Shown here piece by piece: positions 49,901 through 62,938 of a stretch of 64,000 nucleotides of DNA. The notes under the pieces were generated by a model. It made no database searches and was not told where the DNA came from. It saw only the letters and a program-made list of their open reading frames with translations. How positions within the stretch are numbered: position 1 is the first letter of the stretch; each line of letters starts with the position of its first letter. Both the position numbers and the translations under genes were made by a program. Source of the DNA: Turbatrix aceti (Eukaryota > Nematoda > Chromadorea > Rhabditida > Panagrolaimidae); assembly GCA_963969345.1 (NCBI GenBank), contig OZ017768.1, positions 1,240,001-1,304,000 on the forward strand. Direction: 5' to 3'.

Positions 49901-52416
49901 CGTCGACGAAGACGACGACGGCAATTGTGGCGATGTTACGGTCATTCTCTACAGTCTTCTGGGTACGATGCAGACACTTCTCGAACTCGTAGATGAACAT
50001 CCTGAAATTACGTCTCAACTTGAACCCGTCGTCTTTGATATTGTTACCATTATTTATGGTAGTGATGCTACAGGTTGGTTTTTTTTCGGGTACATAATAT
50101 TTTTTTAAATTATACTTTCGGATTTGCGGTCTCAAGTGAAGTAACACTTTTTTTCGCAATTTCATTACTTTCACTTGGAGTAACATTAATGTTTTGATCT
50201 TATTTTGTTACTTTTCGAATTCTGACCAGTCTGGTTTTTGCGAGTAACATTTTTTTGTGCTATTTTGTTACTTTTCTAGGGAGTAACATTTGCCTTTTGT
50301 CCTTGTTTTGTTACTTTTGGTTTTGCAGGCTGAAATGAAGTAACACTTTTTTCGCTATTCTATTACTTTTGCTAGGAGTAACATTCAAGTTCTGTTCTTA
50401 TTTTGTTACTTTCGCTTCGAGTAACGTTGGGTTTTTGTCGCTATTGTGTTACGTTTGATAGGAGTTGCTTTCTAATTTTTCTGCTATTTTGAGATTTTGC
50501 TTCTGACGCTATTTTATTTTATTTTCGGTAACACGAACAATTTTTGACTTTTTTGAACAAATTTTTTTACAATAAATTTTGTTATTTTTACATTTTTTTG
50601 ACTTTCAGACTACTTCGAGGAGGCCATCAGCCTGGTCCAATCTCTCCTCGTCGTTCACATCAGTGACAAGGCCTGGGATTTCCTCCCAGCAATCCGTCGC
50701 TGCTTTGACATGGCACCCGTCGATGATCCCAAATTCCCAACCATGTCTACGTACATTGGCTGCCTGCACTCGTACATCACGATCGATACCGACAAATTCC
50801 TCTCTATCCCAGAGCGAACAATCTGGGTGCTGGAAATGTGCGAAGCGACCCTCAAGAACCCCCACCTCGACAACGGAGACCACATCTGTGCTGCCAAGGT
50901 CCTCGAAATCTTCATCCTGCAGTGCAAGGGACGCGTCGACCAGTGCATACCCCACATCCTTCAGATCGTCATGAATCGCCTTCAACACGGAAACTTTGAC
51001 GACGACGACCTCGTGCCCCAGCTTCTGGTCGTCATCATCGCGGCCATCTACTACGACTTTGACCTGTTCGTTCAGATTCTCCCGTCTCTGGAGCCCTACG
51101 GCATGGGCACGGTGCAGTGGATCTTCTCCGAGATTCTCCGAAACCAAGAGCACATCCAGGGCATCCACAATCGAAAGATGGTCATCTACGCTGTCTGCTG
51201 CATGCTCCGCCTGCCCGTTGAACATCAGCCCCCTGCAATCAGCCAGACCCCTCAGGAGACGATGAACCTGCTTCTCAACATGTTCGAAGGCATCGAAAAG
51301 TGCGTCAAGGCGATGCAGGAGCGCAAGAAGGCAGAAGAAGAAGACGATGAATCCGACGACGAAAGTGATGACGACGATCACCGCGCGGTTGATGACGAAC
51401 TCCGGGATTCCGAGGATGATGCTGATGAGTGTGAGTTTTTTAGGGGACATTTTTGGGGCAAATGAAATTAATTTTTATGTGCGTAGGAATCTGAAAACCA
51501 GTTTTACGTCAAAATACATGCAGGCAAGAAAAGTAACATTTTAGCAAAAAAAAGTGTTACTTCACTTTTTCCTGCAAAACCAAAAGTAACACTTCAGTGA
51601 CAAAACGGTAATGTTACTTCAAGCAAAAGTAATGTTTTAACGCCAAAAAAGGTTACTCCGCTGCAGCCTGCAGAACAAAAAGTAACAAAATAGTGACCAA
51701 ATGTTAATGTTACTTCTAGCAAAAGTAATAAAATAGCAATGAACGGGCGATCTTACTTTTGACGAAAGTAACAAAATAACGAAAAAGTATAAATCATACT
51801 TTTTACAAATGTAATACAAAAGTAATATAATATATTTTATAACGAAAAAGTTATTTTTAGGATTACTTTTCCGGAAATGTTGCCTTTTATATTTATTTTA
51901 ATTATTCTGTACTGAATTGTATCCTTTTTTAGCGACACTGGAATACATCGAAGAACTCTCCCGACTGGAAAAGAAAATCGACCGCAAACGAGGTGGCGAA
52001 GGTGATGCGGATGCCCCAGACAACTTCTCGACAGATGACGACGATTCCGAAGGCTTTGACATGTTTGTCGATGAAACAGAAATGGAATCCTACACTACGC
52101 CGATCGATAACGAAAATGACGGCTTGAATGTCTACGTCGACTTCAAGCAGTGCATTGAGCGTAGGTTTTTTTGACATCGTGACGGGAACATTTTTTTATA
52201 TTCTGTTGTGCGGTTTCAGATGTCCAAGCCACGACACCTGCGCAATTTGCCCTTCTCACGAGCCTCGGCGAAGACAAGGCGACCGACCTCAAGAAACTTT
52301 TCGAGTACTGCGTCCAGCAGGAAAACTTTGTCAACTCGCGCAACATTGCTCGTGCCGGCGGCTGCGACTTCAACGCGTCCATGGAGGTCCCCAAATCCTT
52401 CGACTTCTCCAAGTAA
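46954..52416 (+). CDS. IPO7: Importin-7 (beta-karyopherin, IPO7/IPO8 type)
   Basis: Ten exons: 46954-47037, 47124-47359, 47818-48133, 48180-48367, 48705-49471, 49658-49818, 49875-50073, 50609-51430, 51933-52160, 52220-52416; every junction is in phase and the protein is 1065 residues (human IPO7 1038). N-terminus MEVPVIVEALRATT and LDLTVRQGAVIFFKNGVSRGW match the importin-beta N-terminal domain. The middle follows IPO7 through its HEAT repeats (KWAMKIL, VKVEAAVALHMLI, TIDTDKFLSIPE, VLEIFILQCKGRVDQCIP). Near residues 890-925 is the family's acidic stretch (DDESDDESDDDDH). The protein carries ribosomal proteins, histone H1, SMADs and other cargo into the nucleus with RanGTP. Introns 4, 7 and 8 hold repeat arrays, the first two in sense orientation. 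Confidence 0.95.
48400..48570 (+). repeat. AGTAAC-module repeat array in importin intron 4
   Basis: Plus orientation: GTTACTTTTGGTTTTGCAGG, then GAAGTAACACTTTTTTTCGC. The acceptor-like TTTTGCAGG lies about 215 nt before the real acceptor of exon 5. Confidence 0.8.
50125..50480 (+). repeat. AGTAAC-module repeat array in importin intron 7
   Basis: The clearest array: about nine successive modules of the form AGTAAC-(about 25 nt)-GTTACTTTT, interrupted once by GGTTTTGCAGGCTGAAATGA. Confidence 0.85.
51530..51845 (-). repeat. AGTAAC-module repeat array in importin intron 8
   Basis: Minus orientation, antisense to the host gene; fills most of the 502-nt intron with AAAAGTAAC / GTTACTTC units. Confidence 0.8.
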
Positions 52417-52556
52417 TCGATCGATCGATTGATTGCCCGGTGCTAAGTCAGTTGTTTTTTTGCTTGTTTTTGGTAATAATCACTGGGAACTTGTGCGACA
52501 CTGTGGTATGGTGTTGACACAAGGTTCAAAAATTTGTTTGTTTTTTAATTCAAGGT

Positions 52557-52562
52557 AATAAA
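52557..52562 (+). terminator. Polyadenylation signal AATAAA (importin-7)
   Basis: AATAAA 140 nt past the importin stop. Confidence 0.5.
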
Positions 52563-52622
52563 AGTTTTATTGAACGTGTGTTTTGTTGGAAACTGAAACA
52601 ACAAATAACGTCTGATAACACA

Positions 52623-52628
52623 TTTATT
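52623..52628 (-). terminator. Polyadenylation signal AATAAA (RME-6, minus strand)
   Basis: Minus-strand AATAAA 167 nt beyond the RME-6 stop; a second one at 52566-52571 overlaps the importin 3' region. Confidence 0.4.
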
Positions 52629-52794
52629 ATATATTTTTAGTCATCGCAAAAATTAAAACAGTAAAAAAACAGTACGACGAAGTGTAAAACAGTGTAAAAA
52701 TAAAAATTTTCCAATATAATAAAAAACAGCGTGTAACTGATGCCATAAAATCGTTTCGTAGGAAATAATAATTATGCATACCGTAGCCCTGGTG

Positions 52795-55700
52795 TTACCT
52801 CTGTTTGTTGAGGAGTTGTTTGATGAATTCGACGGCAGACGTAAACTGCGCCCACCAATACGCCTCTGATCCGTGCATTCGTCGCTCGTAGAAGCCGGTG
52901 ATGTACTGGATATTGGAGAGGAGAGCTTGGGGGTTCGCCTTGATGATGACAAAGACGAGGACAGGGGTTACGTCGTCCGCGGAGGCGCATCTACCGGACG
53001 CGAGACCGATGAGGTTTTCGATGGTCTCGCAGCACCGAACAACGCAGGCCATCTTGTCGCGGGGGGACTTGTACGCGTTGATGATCGCGATCTCGGCCTG
53101 CGCGGACGGCCAGGGGCACTCGCCGTGGAGGTGGGTTGGGATGCCGACCTCGACGTGATCCGGGGTCATGATGAGAGAGAGTTCTTCGAGAGACTTGTGG
53201 AATACTCTGAAAAAAAACACTTTCTTTTGAACAAAAGAAATTGCAAAACAGTAAAAAAAAATGTGTATAATTCACAAAAATCTGACCGGTCACAATTTGA
53301 AGAATCAAAAAAAAAGAAAACATGAAAGCATCCCGTGCAAAAGTAACATAACAGCGCCAAAAAATTGTTATGTTAAACACAAAACCACGATCAGCCAGAA
53401 TTCAAAAAGTAACAATACAAAAACAAAACATAAAGGTTACTCTGTGAATAAATAACATTTTAGCAAAAATATATATATAAATAAAAATATATAAATATAT
53501 ATAATTACTTTACTTCAGCCTGCATAGCCAAAAGTAACAAAATATGAAAAAAAGTTCAATGTTGCTCCAAGCAAAAGTAATAAAACAGTGAAAAAAAGTG
53601 TTACTTCATTTTGGCCTGCAACACCTAAAGTAACAAAATAGCGACCAAACGTAAAAATTACTCCTATCAAAAGTAATGTTTCAGCGACAAAAAGTGTTAC
53701 TTCACTTCAGACTGCAAAATTAAAAGTTGCATACTCAAAAATCTGACCAGTCACATTTTCAAAGCCCAAAAACAAATGCCCTTTCCCCCAAAAACCCAAC
53801 TTACGAATCCCTGAATTCATCGGCATCGCCATTTGGGTAGAGAGCGTAGTGATAGATGTATCCCATGAGTGACCGCTCGAGGTACTTCCTCGCGCAGTCC
53901 AGCTTCCTCTCATTGGCACCGCGCCACATGGAGTCAACAGACATGCCCTCGCAGAGCTGGTTGAGGACGCCCTCGACGAGATCTGTCCTCTCGTCCTGGA
54001 CGAAGAGATTCTTGAAGTCGGTGACCATGCGGCGGACAAAGGCTTCGTTTCGCTCGAGATAGAAGCGGACGAGGACTTCGGTGAGGCACTCGGTGACGAG
54101 GTCTTCGTTCCGATGGAGACGGGAAGCGAGACGGCTTAGGCACGACCGGAGCTGGAGCAGGGTTAGACGCGATTGCTGAAGGTAATGCAGGTAGGATGTA
54201 CGGTTACGGTTTTCGTCGCGGAGGGTCCGGATTAGTTTTCGAATGCTAAAAATCACAAAATATTTGAATGAAAAAAAAAATTTTTATAAAACATCCGAAA
54301 TTTGAGATTGTAAATTTTTTTGGACACAAGGAAATCAAATTTTTGATCAAAAGTTTACAAAAACTTTATTTCAGAACGAAACGTTTCAAAAAACATCTTT
54401 TTTGAAAACGGTTTTTTTTTGTTTTTTAGAACACAAAAATCTAATAAAAACAAAAAAAATCTAAATTTTCTTAAACAAGACAAAAAAATTTAAGGTCACA
54501 AATCCTGAAAAAACAATTTGGACGAAATTCCCTGCTTTCATTTTTTTTCAGGGTAAAATATAAAAAAATAAATACAAAAATTTTTTAGTTAAAGATAAAA
54601 AAACTCACCCTTTGGCATCAAAGACGGAAAGCGACCTCTGAACCTCCCGAATCTGTGCTGACATTGCTCGATCCTGATTATTGATAGCCTCCGCGAGCAG
54701 TAATTTGAGATACTCAAACAAAATCGCCGACATGTGATGCTCACCACCCGAGCCGGCGACCGAAGTCGTCGACGATACCGACGAAGCGGGCAGGTTGACC
54801 GAAGAGCACAGCACAGCCCGGAGCTTTCTCTTGGCATCCCCGAATGCCCTACACGTCGAAATATTCGTTGGATCGTAGTACGGGCTGGTTGGCATGCCAG
54901 CATCCGCAGCCGATGAATTCTGTGCCCTGACGAGAATTTCGTTTCTCGCTGCATCTGCCAGGAAAGCTGACTGGGCTGCTGCCGTTGTTGGAGGCGGCGA
55001 AATCGTCGACGGCCCCGGCCCGGAGTCTCGGCCAGGTGGCTGGGGTGAGCGGTACTTGTTCAGGATGTCCTCAGCCTGTCGCATACGGTCACTGATCGAC
55101 ACTTCCGAAAAAGACTCATGCATCGTTGACGGTCCCGGTTGAGCAGCTACAGTACTCAGGGCCGAGGTCGTCGTTGAATGAGCCAGACTCCGCCTTCCGG
55201 CTACCCCGACCCCACTGGTCCGGTTGCCGCTCCGGACCGTTGCTCCGAGTTTTGCAAGGCCCTGGTGGAGAAATTTGAACGGCATCTGATGACTCGGATT
55301 GGGCGTGGCTTCCTCGAACGAAGCACTGTTCCCAGCGCCCACCCCACTGACACGTGAATTGGTCCTTGGGGCCAGACTCCGGCCCCCAGACGGGGTCATG
55401 GGGGTGGACGAAGTTCTCAGCAGAGACGGATTGTTTCTCATTTCCTGGCCGACAGTCGTTCTCGGATGACTCCGCAAAAGTTCATTTCCAACGTCTTTTG
55501 CAAATTCAGAATCCACATCTGATTTGGAATAAAACGACGAACCAGATGACTGCCTGCGTAGACGATTGACAGATTCAGAATCGACATTTCCGCCTGTCTG
55601 ACCCGGGTTTGAAGGCCCCGGACCACCCAGAGAGCTCGAAGGCCCCGCGGGCACGATTCCTCGCCTGCTGCTCGGAAGACTTCCATTCACCCCACCGGTG

Positions 55701-58700
55701 GCACTGCTACTGCTGCTGGGCCCCGACTGGTGGTAGGACACGGCCGAAGACGACGGAAAAGCCAGTGAGCCGTTGTTGAGGAGTGCGGAGGACGAAGAAG
55801 CCGACGACCCCCCACGGCCTCCGCCGGGGAATGACGGACCAGCGGCTGCAGCTGCGACGTCTTCGAGCATTTGGTCGACTTCGCTGTTACGGTTCGTCAC
55901 GTTGTCGGCTTCGGAGTCGCTGACTGTCGCGTCGAGAGACCAGGTGTCCGAGCGGTCTTCGGGAGGATTTAGTTGGCTTGAACTTGCTGGAAAAAATTGG
56001 AGGATAAAAATTTGGGGAAGAAATCGAAAAACTTTTTTAGGAATATTTTTTTAGGAATAAAAAAAGTTTTATAAAAAAAAACTTATTTTGAAATCAAAAA
56101 CTTGAAAAAAATTCTTTCGCGCAAAAGAAAATCGAATACAAAATTCTAAAAAAATTTAGAAGCTTTTTTGGGTGGACATTTTTAGATTTTTTTAAAACAA
56201 CATATTTCATACTTTAAAACAGTTGAAAAATAAACAAAAAAAATTTGCTGAATTTTTATAAAAATTATAAAAAAATCTTTCTTCTTTTTTTCCCCAAAAA
56301 AAAGTACAAAAATAATAAAAAAAACCGACCAATAGGCGCCAAGGGCCCACCGTGCGGCGGTCCCCCCTGCTGCGACTGATGCTGCTGGAGTCCCACCTGT
56401 CCGGATCCAAGTTGTTGTTGAAAATGATTGTTGCCCTGTCCTCCAACGATGCTCGGTATGTTATGCGGCATCTGTCCAACTTGCTGATGGGGCGGCTGTT
56501 GTCCGGTGCTGTTGCCCTGCCCCGCATGTGCTCCAGTCCCGCCCCCACCATGGTTCCGATGATGGTGATGATGCCTCGACGACCTGTGCTGTGGAAGAGC
56601 CAGCTGCCCGGACGAGCTGCTACCTGCCGCTCCGACGGGTACAGCCGCGAGTGGGTCGGATGCCGTCGGTGGTGGTCCCTCATTGTCCGATGCCACCACA
56701 TCCGTCGACCAAGAATCACTGACCAGCGAGTAGGTTTCATCCCGATTGACCGTAGCCCGATCGACTGGTGGGAGTGCGAATTTTCCAAATTTCTCTTCGA
56801 GACCCTCGGAATTCTCTTTTCTCACCGTAACGGGCAGGGGTGGCATGGTGGGGCGGGGGGCGTTGACGGCGGAAGCATTGATGGTGGACGAGATCGTCTC
56901 GCCACCCACCTCGCTCCTGCCATCGGTATTCGCGCTGAAGGGCGTGCCCCGGCCATCCGAATTCCTATCCTCGGATTCAGAAGGCGAGCCCCGACCCGAG
57001 ACATTAGCAGAAATGGGCACGACGTCGCTGAAGTTGTCCGGCAGAGTGTTGACGTCTTCCTCGGCTTCGTCCTCATCCAGGTGATCGTTGATCGACGAAC
57101 ACACCGACCCATTTCCTTCATCGTCGCCGACGTCGTCCTCGTCGTCGTCATCACTCGCGACATCCGTCGTCGTGCGATCAGAAACCACGGATTCCGTTGT
57201 AGTGGTCAGAAATCGAGTTTTCTTTTCAAGACCATTTTCGGATATTTTTTGTTTTCGTTGCTTGAGCGTTGACATGAATTTTTCTTCAGACTCGAGTCCC
57301 AGTGGATTGAAGGACGCGATTGGGAAGACGAGAACGTAAGTGTCAGCATCGGTGGTAGCTGGGGGACTACGGTCCTGAGCGGAAGACGCAGCTTCGACGT
57401 TCTCGTTTGAATCTTGCTGGAACTTGGACGACGAAGGGGAATTGGACCGCTCAGGTGACATCGCGGTGCCACGAGATGGCGAGCTATGGAGTAATCGGTG
57501 GTGGGAACGAACGGCAGCATTGTGGACTGAAAAAATAAAAGAAAGTATTAATTTGCCATGCAATAAAATTAAATGCCCCATAATTTTTACAAAAAGTGTG
57601 ACAGGGAGAGCCAGAGACAAAAGTAGTCGGGGACGGGGAAAATTTTCCCCGAGTTCAATACCCTATTGAAAAAAAGTGAATTTAATGTGTAAAAAAGGCA
57701 GTCAATTTTACTAAAAAACAAAAATTGAGGCATATTTTGAACGAATTTTTTATATTTTGCGTTTATTTTTGTAAAAAGAAATAACTTTTTACAAAAAAAA
57801 ACTGTTATTCGGCAAATTCCAACCACTCCATTTTAAACGTAATACAATAATGACGATTTCAAGAAAAAATGTCTTTTTCTTCTTTTACAAAATTAAAGCA
57901 CTTTTTTTTGCGCGCGTCCCATAAAAAAAGCCATTGTTTTTGTACTACATCAGTATCGAAAATCGTAAGCACCATCAAAAAACATCCGTGTGTTAGGCAC
58001 AATCCATTCAGTGCTCGCTTAGCATTCCATTTTTTTATTGCCTGGACTCTAAATTGTTTTTTGTTCAACACAAATCAGGAAGGCAGAGGCAGAGGAGAGA
58101 GAGACAGTCCATCGCATAGCTGACCTTTCAGCCTCCTATCCTGTCTGCTTCACACTCACTTTCCTGATTCACATTCACTTTCCTACTCCTATTGATTGCG
58201 GCAAGACTACGTTTTTACCTAACCCGTATTTCTATGAGTTATTTACTATTAGTCATGGTTCATCGGTCGGGAATTTACTACTACTAAAAACTACATAAAT
58301 ATTTACAACTACATATTATTAATGATTATGTGACTATTATGTATGGTGGTATGAATCAATGGATCATCAAAAAAATGTGCTCTTAGTCAAGTACGCATAC
58401 GAAAAATACACACGTCTGTTTAAATATCCCCACTGGAGCCATATTAGCCGTGCAATGACACCATCTGACGTTGGCCGCAATTTCAATCATTGAACGCTCT
58501 TCTAACCTATTCTACCAACATTTCATACAAACAGAAATCGTTTTTCACAATTAAGTAATATATTTAGTAAGAACACGGAAACATACGCAGTGAAAATGCT
58601 CAAACTTATTAAAGATATGGACATGATAGCATGAACTGTCGCTTCCTCAGATATGCCTGTCAAAATCGAAACTTGAATGCCAAACATCAATTCAGTCACT

Positions 58701-61700
58701 CAATAATACCATCTTCATTAGTTAAAATGTATTGCTATAATATAATAGCAATAAATATGTATGTACAAACTGTATCTGACTATTTGATGGGGAGGGGGGC
58801 ACTAACGTTAGCTGGATAATTAACAAAAAAAGCGACAAAAATATTTTTATTAAAAAAGAATGATAAAAAAACAACAAATTCATTCTTCAATGTTTTGTTA
58901 CATAAAAAATAAAAAGAATATGAAGCACACAAAAAGTAGCAAAAAAGCGACAAAAAGTGAACCGTACTGTTCAAAAAGTAATAAAACAACCCCAAATGTA
59001 TTCTAAACATAAGAAGTAACCCACTAAATACAAATAAATAACAAAACAAGAAAAACAAAAAAATTGTTACTTGTAAAAATCAAACAGGTCACAATTTGAA
59101 AAGTAAGAAAATAAACCGTAAAAGAGTTCACTTTAGACTGCAAAACCAAAAGTAACATTTTAGCAAAAAAACGTGAATGATACTTCTGACAAAAGTAATG
59201 TTTTAGCGCCAAAAAACAATCTTACTTCCAACAAAAGTAACAAAATAGCAAAAAAAAGTGTTACTTCGTTTCAGACTGTCGATCAAAAAGTAATATAATA
59301 GAGACGAAACGAGAACGTTATTTCTAACAAAAGTAATACAATATAGCGAAACAAAATGTTCCTTCATTTTCGAATACCCTCATATTCATTTTCGAATACC
59401 CTAATATTTTACCTCATAATAATTTTAAATTATAATTTTAAAAATGTCACAGTAACGTGATCGTGTACGCATGCCAAAATATGCCAGCCATAAAACCCCG
59501 TTTTAAGATGCTTTCCGCCCCACAAAAAACCTACCCCGATCAGCGAGATGTCTCAAGCGCCCCGAGGAACTCGAAGGCCTCGGAGCATTGGGAGTCGAGG
59601 CAGTAGACGACATCGCAGAGGCATTACCGGTCGGTGGCAACTGATTGTACCCCGTCAACAGCAGGTCAACAGGTATCTTCTGCACCGTTGTCGATATAGT
59701 TTTCTTAGCCGTAGCATCCGTAATCGCATTGATAGCCGACGTCCTGAGACAAGCCATGATGGCTGAGAGTTCAGAAATAGATCCGATGAATGCCCGCCTA
59801 CGGTAGAGTTCATTTCCCCGTTCATCCGTCAGCACCGACGGAAACATGGATTCCAGGGCCAGTGAACACATGTTTAGCACCGTGTGAATGATATTCGGCA
59901 TGGCAGTGCAGTCGAGGCCGGGCAGGATGTCGCCGAACGCAGGCGGGGGTCGTTCGTGGGGCAGTAGGGCCAGCACCTGGAGAATCTGTCCAACCTGCAT
60001 GAGATTGAACCTCGCAATCGCGGACACAGGGGTGTCAGAGATGACACCGATGGTCTCGGGATTGGTGACCGCAGGACAAATGAAGCAGGTAAACACGACG
60101 TCCGTGCAGATGAGACGGGCTTCGGCTTCTGGCAGTTGGTCGTGGAGCAGAGCGGTGTAGAGCTCGTGCACGAGCCACGCAAGAGTTGGCGGGAAGCAGG
60201 ACATGGCTTGGGTTATCGATGATACGAATTTGTCTAAAAAAACAATTTTATGCAAAACACCGTAATCATCAAAAATAATAAAAACTGAATTTAAAAATCA
60301 AAAAAATTGAGCAAATATTACAGTAGATATCGTAAAATTAAAAAAATATCGTATCTCAAACCAAACAGCAAGAAAAAGAGAACGTTAATTTGTGAACAAA
60401 AATAACAAAACAAAGCAAAAATTGAATGTTACTTTTATTAAAAATAATAAAATAGCGACAAAAAGTGTTACTTTACTTTGGCCTGCAAATCCAAAAGTAA
60501 CATTTTAGCGACACAAAGCGAATGTTATTTCGAGGAAAAGAAATACACTAGCGAAAAAAACTGTTACTTCACATTAGCCTGCAACACCAAAAGTAACAAA
60601 ATAGGGACAAAACTAGGATGTTACTAATAGCGAAAATAATGTAATAACGTCAAAAAGGCAACCTTACTCTCAAAAAAAGAAACAACTTGCATCCAAACGT
60701 CATATTGTTGACCAATAATTTTTTTTAACCATTTGCTACGTTTTTTTCCTCAAACCCCAGAACTCACCAGTGATAGCCACCAATCGCTCGACAACCTGCC
60801 GCCGATGAAGTCCAACCTTCACAGCATGTTCGGGATCACATTCAGTCCCAAATCGCCGCCTCCTTTCATCCAGTGGAAATCTGAGTAGGCATTTGGCAGG
60901 TTCAATATCCAAGAAGAGTTCATCCTGCGCGAGTAGGGTCATGACAGGCTCGTGGAGAGCAGCGGTCAGGAAAACCTGGGCTGAGACGAGTTGCTCCGAC
61001 AGCAGCGAATACAAACGTGAAAATGACGTATTTCCCCTTCGAATCAGACGCCGGACATCGGTGGCGGGACGGAGTTGGAGTTTGATGAGATTCGAGAGAA
61101 CGTCGAGGATGAGTCGCTCGTCGGATGGGAAGATGCATCGTCCGTAGATCACGTTGAAGACAGCGCGTGTCAGGTCTTGGCTCTGGCTCGGTGATAGCTA
61201 AAAAAATAAAATCAATAAAAAATTTATAAAAACAAATTCTGACGCAAATAAAATCAAAAATTACTTTAACAACATAAGAAAAACTCATGGAAAACGTTAA
61301 CTCGCAAAAGTAAAATACAATAACGTAAACAAAGCGAACTACGTTATTGTAACGCATTTCTACGGCTGACTAAAAGTATCGTAATACCATAAGCAAACGT
61401 TATTTACGTTATCCAGAGCAATAAAAGACACCGACAAACCGTCCGTTCAAAAGTAAAAACCGTAAACAAAAATTCTACAAAATGTATCGATCGAACGTTA
61501 ACAAACATCAAAACGATCTATTGAGAACGTTACTACACGCAAAAGTAACAAAACATTACGAAAAAGTATTATATTATTCGGAAAATTCGGATCCGTTGAA
61601 TTTTAAAAAGTAATAAAAAAACACAAAAATAAAAACGTTACTCTGAACAAAAGTAAAAAAATAAGAAAAAAAGTCAATTGTTACTCCTAGCAAAAATAAT

Positions 61701-62489
61701 AAAATAGCAAAATAAAAGTGTTACTTCACTTTAGACTGCAAATCCAAAAGTAACATAATAGCAACGAAACTTGCATGTTACTCCTAGCAAAAGTAATACA
61801 ATAGCAAATAAAAATGTTACTCCAACGTAGCCTGCAACGCAAAAAGTAACACAATAGGAGCAAAACAAAATGTTACTGCCATCAAAAGTAACAAAACCGC
61901 ACCAAAAAGTATTACTAACAAAAACAATGTTAATAAAATTCCCAAAAAAAACCGCAAAAAAATGTTACACCCAAAGATTGTTAATTTGATTCTTCAGTCC
62001 AACAAATAAATTTATAAAAACCGTAAACATTTTTGTATAAAAATAGAAAACCCACAATTTTGTCGGAAGCATGAAGAATAACAGCCGTAGTTTGCGGAGA
62101 ATTCAACAAAAATGCAAACAAAGACGATATCGTCGACGCGTAATGCCCGGTTCGACGATATCCCTCGTCGAATTTTACGCCATCAAGACGGGCCACAATC
62201 TGGCAGCAGTTGTCGGGATCCACAGCATTGTGCGAATTGATCAAACGTCGAAGTATGACCTGAAGGAAAAAAACAAATCGATTACGACCAAGCTAAAAGT
62301 GCAGGCAAAAAAATAGCGGACCTCTTCCTGCCCGCATCGCCATGACAGATTTCCCAGTTCGGCAATCTGAACGTCGAGTTGTTCGTTGAGAGACTGTAGT
62401 GTCGTAATCTCGCTGGACGTCAGAAGCTTCTCAGACTGAAGCCTCTCGCAGAGCGTCGCAAGCGTCGTGGCAGCGGATGAGGTGTCCAT
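52795..62489 (-). CDS. rme-6: RME-6/GAPVD1: RasGAP-like and VPS9 (Rab5 GEF) protein
   Basis: Eight exons on the minus strand: 62489-62322, 62259-62056, 61197-60768, 60233-59535, 57526-56330, 55986-54609, 54245-53805, 53206-52795; all in phase, 1642 residues. The N-terminus starts [10 protein letters not shown], then a RasGAP-like domain in exons 3-4 ([30 protein letters not shown] near 318). Exons 5-6 encode a long disordered linker (about 500-1358) with acidic, Ser/Pro, His-rich and Gln-rich tracts. Exons 7-8 carry the VPS9 domain ([28 protein letters not shown] near 1581, the conserved D-x-x-x-P core). RME-6 activates Rab5 on clathrin-coated vesicles in receptor-mediated endocytosis. It is longer than human GAPVD1 (about 1480) mainly in the linker. 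The donor of exon 2 (GTGGGT) is the least certain junction. Confidence 0.92.
53340..53725 (-). repeat. AGTAAC-module repeat array in RME-6 intron 7
   Basis: Sense orientation for the host gene. Interrupted by an AT microsatellite at about 53467-53505. Good units follow it: AAAAGTAATAAAACAGTG, GTGTTACTTCATTTTGGCC. Confidence 0.8.
57527..59534. other. RME-6 intron 4 (2.0 kb)
   Basis: Large intron with a repeat array (58925-59355) and a more complex block (about 57880-58800), including a purine-rich GGCAGAGGCAGAGGAGAGAG stretch. No exon-like frame is seen. Confidence 0.5.
58925..59355 (-). repeat. AGTAAC-module repeat array in RME-6 intron 4
   Basis: Sense orientation for the host gene; degenerate at the left, clearer from about 59130 on (CAAAACCAAAAGTAACATTT, GTGTTACTTCGTTTCAGAC). 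Confidence 0.75.
60400..60685 (-). repeat. AGTAAC-module repeat array in RME-6 intron 3
   Basis: Sense orientation for the host gene: GTGTTACTTTACTTTGGCC, TGCAAATCCAAAAGTAAC, ACTTCACATTAGCCTGCAAC. It ends about 85 nt before exon 3, near that exon's splice donor. Confidence 0.8.
61285..61960 (-). repeat. AGTAAC-module repeat array in RME-6 intron 2 (largest)
   Basis: About 680 bp of modules covering nearly all of the 858-nt intron, sense orientation for the host gene. The clearest units are at 61640-61900. Confidence 0.8.
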
Positions 62490-62938
62490 GCTGTGGTGTA
62501 GAAACACACGCGCACAAACACACGTGAGAAAAAAAGGGAATCACGCTAGATCGACAAATCCATCCGGCAGCAGCAGCAGCCGACGAAGAAGAAGAAGAAG
62601 ACAAAATTGCTGTTAGCGCGATGGAACTGAAAGCTACGAGTTAGGCGTTGAAATGCGATAAATCAAAGCGCTGTCCGGGTGATGCAACGTCATCAAAGGT
62701 GGATCAACATCGTTAAAAAAGACAGGAAGCCAAAGCCAAAAAAAAGATGAGAAACGCGTCGAGTCACGACAAAGTACTGGCACGTGCGCATCGCGTGCTA
62801 TTTTCGTGTCAAGAACCCGTGATCTGCGGAATTTGTGAAAATTCAATGAAACGCTTTGTGGAGCCAACTTTTTTTGTATGATTACTTTACTCATTTATTT
62901 TTACGATTTTCTGATAGTTTTAGCAAATAATATTTTTA
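62490..62938. other. RME-6 upstream region
   Basis: Contains short trinucleotide runs (CAG)n(AAG)n at about 62566-62600, probably 5' UTR or promoter DNA. No coding frame is supported. Confidence 0.45.

Larger units (their letters stand above)
52417..52794. other. Convergent 3' region between importin-7 and RME-6
   Basis: The two genes end tail to tail 378 bp apart. No coding frame is seen. Polyadenylation signals for both strands lie here. Confidence 0.55.

Noticed and set aside
50125..50480. Regularly spaced short repeats reminiscent of a CRISPR array
   Set aside because: The intervals are not unique spacers but share sequence with each other and with other arrays; the setting is an intron of a eukaryotic gene and no cas genes are present.
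58780..59058. Phe/Leu/Tyr-rich minus-strand frame in RME-6 intron 4
   Set aside because: Produced by A-rich repeat DNA; composition is that of translated AT-rich sequence.
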